From assembly GCF_008831285.2 (NCBI RefSeq), contig NC_045142.1, positions 25,805,876 through 25,869,875 of the forward strand: DNA of 64,000 bases, read 5' to 3'. Under the pieces are notes generated by a model. That model made no database searches. It saw only the letters and a program-made list of their open reading frames with translations, and was not told the DNA's origin. Made by a program: the position numbers and the translations under genes. Below are positions 35,100 through 45,419 of the stretch, in pieces. The DNA is from Nymphaea colorata. Lineage: Eukaryota; Streptophyta; Magnoliopsida; Nymphaeales; Nymphaeaceae. Each line of letters begins with the position of its first letter. The stretch's first letter is position 1.

Positions 35100-37619
35100 C
35101 GAGGAACGGGTGACAGCTAAAGCCAGCTCAATCTTTCAACACGGGAGCTTCACTTCCGAAAGGCAAGCAAAACCAGGCCTAAGTATCTAGAAAGAGAAAC
35201 CAGCTCTTTGGTAACCCCAAGAGTTAATTTAGGAAGAGATTGTTCTCCCATGTGTGTACCAATAAAAAAGTGCAGAAAACCCATTCTGAGAAGTCATACC
35301 GATAAAATCGGCAGATGAGATTGATGGGGAAGAAAAGCAAAATACAGAAAATAACAGTATTGCAGATAAAAGTTTGCAGAGAGGGAAAACTCGTTCTTCT
35401 CAGGTGGGTAGTTCAAAAACAACAGTATTTGCCTTCCTCATACGTTTAGGAGAGAGAAAGAAAGATCAGAAGAAGAAATCCAGGCAAACCAGAAAGCAAA
35501 AGGAAAGAAGGATTGGACCCCTTTTAGTGAGGTTAGGTGGGGACGAACAAGAAGAAAGGAAAAGGCAAGCCGTCAGGGCCGCTCCGGTTAGAGACGTCTA
35601 CCAACGGCGGCCTTTCTTCTCTGATCAGAACCTCGGTGATGACTTTCATTTTCCTATTCTCCCTCCCTCCCCCTCTCTTTCTCTCTTCCTGAATCTCTAC
35701 TCCAGCAAGAGAACAGATACAACTACCGAAATCGTCGAGAAAAACAAGCGTAATAGAAAGATAAAAACATCCTCACATATATCTGCAGATGAAGCCCAAA
35801 ACCAGACACCACCTTCTCGAAATACCACCTTCACCAGCTCTCTCTATCTCCCTCTCTCGCTCTAGCTCTCTCTCTCATCTGAACGAAGGCGAGAGGTGGG
35901 GAGGTGGAGAGAAAAAAGCAGAGGGTCCCGTGATCCATCTTGCGTTTCTTCTCCAACGTATAGCTAAATGACAATAATGTTCTTGTTTAACGAGGGCTAC
36001 TTCGAGACTTTTTCTCTTCTTTTCTTTTCTTGTATTTGAGAAGAAAAGCTCAAAAATTAATTTTATCTTTTACATATAATCAAACTTTTAAGGCAACGTT
36101 ATAAAATCAGCTTTTTAAATTGAATAGAAGGAATTAAGGAACTAGGAATCAAGTCAAATAGCTTTCATCTTTATTTTATATTTTCCTTTGATGAATAAAC
36201 TTCACTTAAGATGAGTAAATAAAACTAAATCTTTTTAAAGAAGTCGGTTCCTTTCAAAATAAGAAAAAGAAAAAAGCAGATTCTCTACGGCCACCACGGT
36301 CATTTCGCACAGGGAAAAATGCTAAAGCACGGATTGTACCTGCCCGTGTTCCTCCAAAGTTTTTTCCTTCTTCCGCACTCTGTCGCACTCTCTCTCTATC
36401 TTATTTTAATATTTCGACGAGAAATTAAAGGACTCAGGTCCCCACGCCGTTATTCAATTCGGCCACGTTCTCCTTCTTCCTCCGTTCCCTTCTCTTTTCG
36501 TCGCATTCTGCGCGTAGTTGCATACAGTTTTGCAGACGCAAGAGCGAAGCAGACAAGTACAACGCCGTGGTATGTTTCTACTGGCCGGAGAGGAAAGTCC
36601 CCAACAGCTGTCCGGCCCTACTGAGCTCCGGCCTGTGGACCAGCTCCAGCCGCATCATTCGCCTATTATGCGCCGCCTGCCCAAGCCACCGGCCAAGCCC
36701 AGCGGTTGGACTCGCCGGTAATAGTAAAATTGTCGCAGCCAGCTTTTTAAGGGCCGCCGTATCGTAGTTAGGTACTTTTGTTTTTTTCCTAATTTATATC
36801 TGCTGCTTGATTTCTCTTTTAGGTCGATTTTAATAGCTTGAATGTCGTCCACTAAATTTAAGGTTTATATTAAACTATAGATTTTAGATCCATGAAAATG
36901 TTGAAATCTATATCTATAGATCCAAAACTAGAGGAGAGGTCTAACATAAGTGTTAATTTCAAATTCATGCATGAAGGCGGTAGCTCGCTCCAGTAGCGGA
37001 GCTATTGCGTGACTAGCATGGCCATTGGACACACCAATCTTTGAAATCTTGCATTGTGATTAAGCTGGACCTAGGTCTAGTCATATGTGTTGTTCATACC
37101 ATACTTGAGTCAGTACCCTACAATCATTCATTCACCTATGCGATAGATCGGTTAGTGCCCCTCAGCAAAAGTTTCTTGGCTCCATCACCACATGCAAGTA
37201 GAGAAATAATGAAAGATAAAAGGTGCAGGGAGTACATGATACAAGGGTTTTTAAAACCTAAGATTTTTATCCAATTCATATTGACTAAAGTACAATCTTC
37301 TACCAGTGGTTGTTCTCGCTAGTTGCAATTCCATTCCAAAGAAAACCAAATTTGCTCAAGAGTGTGTTTGGCTGGCGGCGAGGCTTATGTATGGGCGTCT
37401 GTGTTCTCTCGACTTAAATTTCTGGCTCTGATTGAAGTTCAATTCTCTATCCAGTCTAGTGTCCAAACCCAAATCCTAAGAATCGAATTCAATTTCAATC
37501 ACACATAAAAACCAAACCCCAACCCTAATAAGGTCCTCCTCTTAGTTCATATTATACATATCTTAGTCTCCAAATCCAAATCCGATTAAAATCCAGATCT
37601 GACCCGGTTTGTTTTAGAC
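35100..37619. other. FBL3 5' flank and intergenic region
   Basis: The GA/CT-rich stretch 35100-35900 is probably the leader and promoter of the minus-strand F-box gene; plus-strand frames there are low-complexity shadows. From 36300 to 36730 a moderately GC-rich strip has open frames but no family features. From 36780 on it is AT-rich and empty as far as I can see. Confidence 0.4.
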
Positions 37620-38010
37620 CCGACCCATGAACCCCCACCTGTTAGCTGGCAGATACTTTTCTCTGTCTCTCTCTCCCTCCGGAAATCAACGGAATCCGTC
37701 CATCCGTACAACAACGGCGGGACCCAGTCCAGTTGGGCTGCACATGGCTGTGGGACCCACCGCTCTTGCGGGGATCCGTACGTACCCGGGGAAGGACTCT
37801 TCTGGAACAGGACGTCAAGGTACCCAAAAAAAAACGGTGGGGGAAAGATGGCGTCCCTTCTCGTGATATTGACACGTGGCAGAAACAGCCAATGAAGCCG
37901 CGGTTTGCCGGATCCGACGGCCGCGGTTTGCCCGAGGTGGTTCGGACGTACACGGCTTGATGACGTCCGGCGTCCGGTTTGACCAGCCGTCCGGCCGCTG
38001 TGACGTAACA
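37620..38010. promoter_or_regulatory. GC-rich island with ACGT, TCP and CCAAT motifs, no adjacent gene
   Basis: Directly visible: palindromic TCP-type GTGGGACCCAC at 37750-37760, G-box/ABRE GACACGTGGC at 37870-37879, CCAATGA at 37889-37895, TGACGTCC near 37961 and TGACGTAAC near 38001. The GC content is far above the surroundings. Open frames on both strands are not recognisable proteins. It resembles a promoter or enhancer, but the nearest gene start is 2.8 kb away. Confidence 0.4.
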
Positions 38011-39382
38011 AGATGGTCCGGTCTCTTTATTTTATGTAATTTTTACTTAGATTTAATTAAGCATTGTTAGCGCGTAAGTGTATATTATAAATTTAATGGT
38101 TCAAGCTGATGTAGTACTGACCAGCGTGCGCCAATCTCGTTTTCATTGTATCTATGTGTTGGACTTTTTGTTTTTCTAAAATTAATGTAATTTAAAATAT
38201 TATCAAATAAAAATGTTTAATACAAAGTTACAAATTATTGGTAGAACGTGGTCGATCTACCCGATGAGCGGTGTTTTTCGTCCTTTTGAAAAGGTAATTT
38301 TTTTTTTAACCTATTCATTTTTGTCTTGAAGTGTTTTACTTTTCTGCTCTAAGGGTATTTTGGTCACTTTCTGCACTCAGGCTCCGACGATATTGAAGAA
38401 TATTCCGATGTTATTTTTTTACAAGATCAGTACACATCTCTTCGTGCTAATTGTACCTTTCATGCATCCAAGTCCTGTTTAGTGGACTTGTAACATTAAG
38501 GATTTCCAAGGCAAAGTAAAACATTTTCATGCAAACTAAGTTAAGACACCAATACCTTTTATAGGTATAAAAATTACGACAATTACCAACTTAACAACCA
38601 TGACTACTACCAGGTTGTTTGATAATTGAAACACTAAGTGGCTATTTCATGAATCGACCCCAAATATTAAGGAAGATTTATGAAACATTAGAATTAAGTG
38701 TCTAGAATATTAGAGAAAATTTATGGAACATTAGAACTAAGTGTCTAAAAAGATTCATGAAACATTCACAAGTTGTCCCAAACAACCTCTAAGTGTATCT
38801 TTTTCAATTTATCCTATCAAATTACATTAGACAAAAAAAAAAGATAGATAACTAAGTTAGGGTTGTTAGCTATAAAGATTGTGTGTGTGTATATATATAA
38901 CTAAATGTTGGAACAATTTTCTTTAATTCTTCCTTTAATAAATGCTCAAAATAAGTATTTAATGAAGTCAAAAGCAAATAGTACTTTGTGCATATTTAGG
39001 TCAACCATCCGATCATGTTTGATTGAATGGTTCTATTTAAGCCAACTCAAAGCGGAGTGGAATGTAGGTTGACTGTCAGCTCAAAGATGCAAACTGCCAC
39101 CTACTAATTTTAAAACTACTCTGTTTCTGAGTATTTCTATGTACATTATACCCCAATCAACTCACTTGACGGTATTTTGTATGATATATTGACTTTTTTT
39201 TAATATAAAGGTTTAAGAAGCCTTCAAATTGGTGCTTTTTTTTTTTTTCTTGTGGCATGGAAGTAACTAAATAGCTCCTTGGTTGCCCATTGATTTGGCA
39301 TGTTTGATGCATGCATATTGCTTGCTTTTGTCTTTATTCAAGCTATATCCTTTCCTTATAGTCAATACTTGACACTTACTTA
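38011..39382. other. AT-rich intergenic region with a candidate MITE
   Basis: At about 38613-38791 AGGTTGTTTG and, inverted, AGGTTGTTTGGG bracket a stretch that repeats ATTAGAA(C/T)TAAGTGTCTA; probably a small MITE, duplication unclear. The rest has no features I can support. Confidence 0.4.
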
Positions 39383-39665
39383 GGGGGTGTTTGATCATAC
39401 CAGATCAGATCAGAGGGTCCTATGGAAGAGAGGGTCATCTTAAAATCCTTGGTTCTAACAGATTGCGGATTTAAGAACCATAGATTTAAGATCATCACTA
39501 TTATGTCTTAAATTTATGAAGGCGACTTGAGATCCATGGAGTTACAAGATGTCAGGTTTATCTTGCATCTTTCAAACATAGGACTTCAGATCTTGTTGGA
39601 AATTAAGGATTTAAAGTCCTAGGATCTAAAAACCTATTTAATATTTGAATAAATAAAACACTCCC
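39383..39665. mobile_element. Tourist-like MITE
   Basis: 283 bp. Left GGGGGTGTTTGATCAT; right, inverted, GGGAGTGTTTTATTTA. Both sides carry TTA (39380-39382 and 39666-39668), the PIF/Harbinger duplication. No coding capacity. Confidence 0.75.
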
Positions 39666-39669
39666 TTAA

Positions 39670-39826
39670 TGGTCCATTTGGCAGACGGAACCTTATATAT
39701 AGCCATTTCATAAATATGACCTAAAGATTGAAACATATTCATGGGACACTTTAAAAAATATTTTATAAATCTGACTCAGGTAGATTCATGAAACTGTTGT
39801 AAACTGTTTTATTTGCCAAATGGGCA
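39670..39826. mobile_element. Second small inverted-repeat element next to the Tourist-like MITE
   Basis: GGTCCATTTGGCAGA at the left and, inverted, TGCCCATTTGGCAAA at the right, with stem-like interior motifs (CATTTCATAAATATGACC and its partner). It begins within a few bases of the TTA of the preceding element. Duplication not resolved. Confidence 0.5.
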
Positions 39827-40806
39827 AGAGTGTGTTTATCCCTTCATTCTTTTTAGTTTTTTAACACTTGGAAACCACACTTGTAACATCATGGGACTTA
39901 AAGTCTTACTCATATTCCTTCCTGAGGCCTGTAGGCTATGGACTTAAAAATTGCTCATGCGTTCAAGAAAAGAGTCCTTGAAATTGTGGAGTTTATGACA
40001 ACTGCAGCTTGCTGCTCCTCTAACTTCTAGGAAAAATTCGCGTTGAATCTTTTTTGTATGAGCTGAAATTTTACCCCTTAAAAGGACAAATTAAATTCAG
40101 GTGCTAATTACCCCAAGAGGTTGTAGCACATTGGGCGACAAGGCAGTTAAGAATGGAATTCAAAATAAATCTCTTTTATTTAAGTTATTGGAAATTAAGA
40201 ATGGCATTCAAAATACAAACTCCTTCTATAACACGAAGGTTTGTGTTAAATCAAAAGAATTCAGTGGGACTTATAAACTTTGCTCCATTCACGAGCAAGA
40301 GGTTGAACAAGGTCAGCTCATTGAGCAGCCTACTCTTTCACATTTTTTACAGGAAAAAAAAAATCAAATTTTGAGTGCCAAGTTAGGCTTATCGACCGCA
40401 TCATACCACTGGACCAGTGGATAATAACAGATACTCTCTTCAAGAGTCAATTTCGAGATCGATCAAAACCCCTAACTCTACGCCCGATATCTTCGTCAAC
40501 TTGATTCTGCTTTAACAGATTAACTTTGTTATGGTCTTGTCTGTTTTAAGTTCACCATTGGTGTGACCCGTTCTTTTTGTTTTTAATTTAATTCTAAACC
40601 TCCTTTCATCCTTATCAAGAGAAACCTCTCGAAACTCTCTGCGTAAAAAATTCTGGCTTTTTTCTACCTTTTTCCGTTATACCACGAGCACTTACATTTC
40701 AATTCAAATTTTCACCTATTGAGAAATTACCTCATGCAGTAAACAAACCAAATTACTTTGTTAACTCCTTGATTTTCAATTAGCACAATATTGAGTGAGA
40801 GAGAGA
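39827..40806. other. Upstream flank of the repeat-protein gene
   Basis: A 107-residue plus-strand frame at 40101-40424 contains a short internal duplication (TTAAGAATGG(A/C)ATTCAAAATA at 40148 and 40197) but has no recognisable domain and no splice context. The remainder is AT-rich; a promoter is presumably here, but no clear TATA box was chosen. Confidence 0.35.
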
Positions 40807-43368
40807 ATGGCAAATGTAGCTGGAGAGAGGAAGAAGGGAAGAAACCGAAACACAGTTGAGAACTGTAGAGGAGGTGACAATGGCAGGGGCATTGCTGCGA
40901 TTTTCCTGATCGGTGGCGCCGTCGTCGCTGGAGTACTTTTGGCTGCCATTATCGCCCCCAAGAGAAAGAAAGAGAAAACTAAAGATATGGGTATGAGAGA
41001 GAAAAAAAAAACAAGGGACTCCTGCAAAGGAGCCATGAACAGGCATGAAGATGACCTTGGATTGCTTTCACTACTGCCATTAGATGTAAAAGCCTCTATC
41101 GAGCCGATAGAGAAAGAGTGGTAAGTATAAAAAGATAAAATAGTGTTCGCCTTTATATATATATACACACACACATACTTCTGATTGCACCATCTAATCC
41201 ACCATGTTGTTCGACTTAGAAAGGATACCTTTCATTTTACGTTCGCATGCACAGTTGTTGTCAGTGTTACTGGCGTTCTTCTCTTTTTGGACTTGCAGTC
41301 GACCGGGTTTTTCCACTAACACAGATGAAAAAGCGAGTCCCATATTTCAGGTAAAGTTCATTTCTTCTAAGGCTCTAGCCAAATAGTGTTTCAATGCTTA
41401 ACTACAATAGCAACTGTTCTTCTCTTCTTCCTTTTCTTCTAGGTATTGTTTTTCCTTCTTATTCTTCAGTTTCCATGGAGAGAATAGCAACACCCCTCAA
41501 GGAAGGAAAACATGGCTATACTGATGTTTTTCTTGATGTACATAAAGATCACAATCTTTGCCTCTTGACCTTGAGGAAGCCACGTAGATCCCATCTTCGA
41601 AGTAGGCACCAGAAACGGAGACAACAAATAAATTGAGCAGATTATATTGCCGGTCAATTAATCACATTTCTAGTAGCATCAATGCTGGGTCTTTTCTAAG
41701 ATCCCTACTGTTCAGTTGGTATTAGACCAGAGGGCCGTCTTGGGGCCTTCCCTATTCCTTTCATCAATATTGCATGTTCAAAAGTCCTCCCGTTCACAGA
41801 AGTTTTCACTTGATTGAAGGTTTTTCATAAGGTTATAGATGCCTTCGCTTCCAAGCTTTAGACTGGAGGTGATCATGAAGTTTAGCAATTTAAGTCAGAG
41901 GGGTGAATATGCCACATTTCATCGATATCTCACTGACTGAATAATGGTGACTGGGGAGCACGGGCTTGTCGCTGGAAAAGCTAGATCGTTTGACAAAATG
42001 AAAGCACGAAAAACGCACAAAGTTTTTTTTTTCTTTTTTCTTTTTGGCTGTCTTCTTTTTCACTGCATGTAGAGAAATTCCACATCCGTGACTGAGATGT
42101 TCTATGTGCAGGAAAAACAATTATCTCAACAGTTCATCGAAGGACTCAATAAGGGGGAAGCTCCCATTCCGGATTTTAAGATAGAAAAAGAAGGCGCTCT
42201 CTTTCTCCACCACCTTGAAGCATTTCCTCCTGATGCATCTTCATTAGATCAGCAAATTCTCCAAGCAGAAAAGATGGTGGACAGTTCAGTATCTCAACTA
42301 TTACATGACGAAGGTTACAGCAGTTTAACACGCAATTTGTCATCACAGAACGATGGCAAAGATGGCAGTGATGCCGGTCGTGGCAGTCACTGTTCTGTAT
42401 CTCTACCATCATTAACAGATGATATTACTATTGGTGGTGGTGGTGGTGGTGGTGGTGGTGATGGTAGTCCCCTCAGTGATTGTAATAATATTGATGGTAA
42501 CGGTGGTTGTGGTAGTCGCGGCAATTATAGTTTTGTATCTCCACCAACATTAGATCAAGATCATGGTAATGACAGTGGTGGTCATAGCAGTAATAGTTCT
42601 GTATCTCTGTTGTCATTAGAAGATGATAGTAACGATAGTGGTGGCAGTGATGGTCACCATAATTCAGTATTTCTGCCGCTACTACAGAATGACCATGGGG
42701 GAGACAGTGCTGGTGGTGGCAGTGGCTCAGTTTCTCTACTGCTATTACAAGATGATGGTTGTGCAGGCAATCATAGTGGTGGCAGTGGTGTTGATGATTG
42801 TGATGGTGATAGTTCATTACCTCTGCTATTACTACAGGATGGTGGTGGTGGTGAAATCAGCAATAGTGATGACTATAATGTGGACCGCGAAAAAGAAAAT
42901 AGTTCTGTTGCGTTTGAACTAGAAAATTCAGCAGGGGCAATCACTATTACTGTAGCAGCAGAGGTGATTAGTTGCGGGAGTTACTCCTCCGGACCAGAAG
43001 GTTTTCCAGCTGGAACAAGTCCTATCACCACCTGGCCCAAACTTTCTATCAGTGAACGCTCGAAGCAAAATTTAGAAACCAATCGACTGCCTTTTGGTAT
43101 CTCTAATGATGTTGGCGATGATGATGACGAAGATGATGACCAGAGCAAATATACTCATTTCGAGCAGCAGCAGCGGAGAGGAATTGAGGTAAGGAAGATC
43201 TTTGAAGAAGATATGAGATGCACTCAAGAATTGGCTGAGGAGTCTCGCTGGTCTCACGAGGCTCTGAGCATCCTACAAAGCGTTGATACCAACCTCCTAA
43301 TCTTGAGTGCAGGAGCAGTTTTGTTGTTGTTCGTTGTTCAGTTTGTTATTCATGTTAACATGTCTTAA
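40807..43368 (+). CDS. Unrecognised Gly/Ser/Asp-rich repeat protein with two membrane segments
   Basis: Exons 40807-41120, 41299-41350 and 42112-43368 join in frame across GT-AG introns, giving 540 aa. The N-terminus is basic, then a hydrophobic segment at about 29-49 (IAAIFLIGGAVVAGVLLAAI) followed by a Lys-rich patch. After a mixed region (EKQLSQQFIEGLNKGEAPIP), residues about 180-394 hold eight degenerate modules: a Ser-led hydrophobic core ending in acidic residues (SVSLPSLTDD, SVSLLSLEDD, SVFLPLLQND, SVSLLLLQDD, SLPLLLLQDG and weaker ones), separated by Gly/Ser/Asn/Asp linkers, one with a run of nine Gly. An acidic strip (DVGDDDDEDDD) and a helical region precede a C-terminal membrane segment (517-535) with only five residues after it. 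I do not recognise the family. The cores resemble SUMO-interaction motifs; this is inference. Confidence 0.6.
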
Positions 43369-45419
43369 TGTCTCTAAACAAATTTAAATTCACGGCAAAT
43401 AATCAAAGATAGGCCTGTTCCGTGAGAGAATAATCGTCAATGTTTTCTTTGTAATGCAATTTTGTTTTAGTGAAGGACTGGTATTTGTGCCCTAAACAGA
43501 TCCGAACACCTCTAAACTTGTTCTTCTGTAAATTTCCTGATTATGTTATTTCATGTATTCACATGCTCATGAGATTTCCTTTTTCAGTTTCTATAAGCAA
43601 GATGAAGCATAATGATCACCGAAACCCGGCTTCTTTTTCAAAAGTCATTTCGAGCCCAGCCATTGTGTTTGGTACAGTAGAACGGAATCAAAATGACATA
43701 ATTTTGTATCTTCTTTATTAAAAGTGTTTCTTTTTCTATAATTTGTGGCAAACTGTTCGGCATAATTCATGATGGTATAACGTAATTAACAATATAATTG
43801 GTTAAGTACGATAGCACATTGTCGAAGAAAAAAACAAATATTTAACCCAAGCTCTGGCAACCTTATCGTATAACCGTCATCTTCAAGAAAGCACTCCACA
43901 GACCTTCATTTAGATTGAGACGACCACTTGGTCGAAAAACAGCCGCACCTTTAATGCCATGTTGAGACTTACGGCAACCAAGAGCTCACCAAACAGAAGA
44001 TTCTCATTTAAGATCGAATGATGCCAGTCTCTAGATGACCAACTTCAGCAATTAAAATAATCGATCATTTTGATTCATTTCAAGCATCGGCTGCTTGATG
44101 GGTAATAATGGTTGGGATTTATATGATTAACAATTTCTGCAATTGCAGCGGTTAGATAATGAAAACAAGATTTGAAGTGATGATAAACCTCAGGTTTTAC
44201 ATACAATTTTACATCCAATCCAACTAAAATGATTGCCTGATTAAATGCAGAGATAAGTTCCGATAATAATCCAGCCTTGTTTGGTCGTAAAAAATTTCAC
44301 AAGTCAGACTTGATATTCCCTAATCTAACAGGAGTCCAAGTTTCTTATCTGTCTATCTAATGACACAATCTACGCAGCATTCTTGATTCAGTCTCACATT
44401 ATTATACATTTACAGTTACACCCTCCGTTGCAGCCCCTCTAAATGTTTAAAAAACAAGGCAGTAAGCACCGCTTGGTTGAATAGAAAACGTATTTTTTCA
44501 GTAACAGAGAAACCACTCTTGGAGTGGTAATGGGTCCTGCTAGATTAATCTGCCGTTCCTGTAATCACAAATTGCTTGAACGTGATAGTGAATGGGAGAC
44601 TTATTCCCCAAAATTGAAAACCATTCTTGGGGTCGAAACCTGAATAGTGCTGATTTAACCTGCTGTTCCTGTCATCACCTCACCAACGGTGACTCAGAAA
44701 CTTTGGACAACAACCAAATTTATCAGCAAGGTAATGATCATTGGCCAAACAGCAAGGATGGTATCCGAGAGACTCAGCTACACAGAGCCCCACAGACCGA
44801 GGTAAAGGGCCAAGAAGGCTGTAAGTCATAGTCAGCGGTATATGCCAGAGACAAACAAGAGCTCCGTGAGCAGCTAGAGTTCTAACTTGAGATTTTCGAC
44901 ACCCAGGATCCCTTCCATAGGATGATATGGTAAGCTCTGACTCAACACAACCTGTAAATTTTGCAACTTCATTTGATCCTATTTTATTTTTGTCAGTATT
45001 TTGAACTTCTAAAACCTTAGCAGGGCGAGTTGACTCTATATGTACCAATAAAAGAGAGAAAATGCGTGAGCAAGAAGACTCAAACCACCACCTGCACCAC
45101 AACAGCGAATGGAATGTCGAAGAATAAATTGCTAGTATAACCTTGAATTTTATTTTTAACATGTGAGAAGGATACCAGAAATGACCTATGTCAACAAACC
45201 AATTAGGAACTTACATGACGACAGGCCACAAAGAACTACCCAATATCTCTCTTTATATACAGCTTCCTCATATGCACGATGAAGGTGCTTGAAGTCGAGA
45301 AACACACTTCCTACGCCTACCTTCCCAGCAGATGTTTTTCGTAAATTACATTGTTCTGAGCTTTGCATTTCCACTGGTTGGTAGCCATACTTCAATGTAG
45401 ATGCTTCATGTCTCATAAT
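43369..45419. other. Convergent intergenic region between the repeat-protein gene and RSH1
   Basis: Both genes end here. No recognisable gene; minus-strand frames at 44680-45162 and 45186-45416 have no family features, and the second directly follows the RSH1 stop, so it is probably 3' UTR. An imperfect duplication (CTTGGAGTGGTAATGG... and CTTGGGGTCGAAACCTG... contexts near 44518 and 44629) is visible. Confidence 0.4.

Noticed and set aside
35374-35865. 163-residue plus-strand frame
   Set aside because: Low-complexity Arg/Lys/Ser sequence opposite the likely FBL3 leader; no family features.
37586-38011. 141-residue minus-strand frame in the GC-rich island
   Set aside because: Long frames are expected by chance in GC-rich DNA; no domain seen. 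The motif content argues for regulatory sequence instead.
40101-40424. 107-residue plus-strand frame, and a tRNA A-box-like TAGCACATTGG near 40126
   Set aside because: No B-box at suitable distance and no protein family; treated as intergenic.
41443-41635. Alternative third exon of the repeat-protein gene beginning after TTCTTCTAG
   Set aside because: In the phase left by exon 2 it stops after 14 codons, whereas skipping to 42112 joins a 418-residue frame. It could be an alternative isoform but is not the main model.
41700-41800. tRNA-like TTCAGTTGGTATTAGA in the second intron of the repeat-protein gene
   Set aside because: The only B-box candidate (TGTTCAAAAGTCC) is degenerate and 65 bp away, so support for a SINE is too weak.
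42176-42817. His/Tyr-rich open frames antisense to the repeat-protein gene
   Set aside because: They are the complementary reading of the Gly/Ser/Asp repeat DNA and have no splice or start context of their own.
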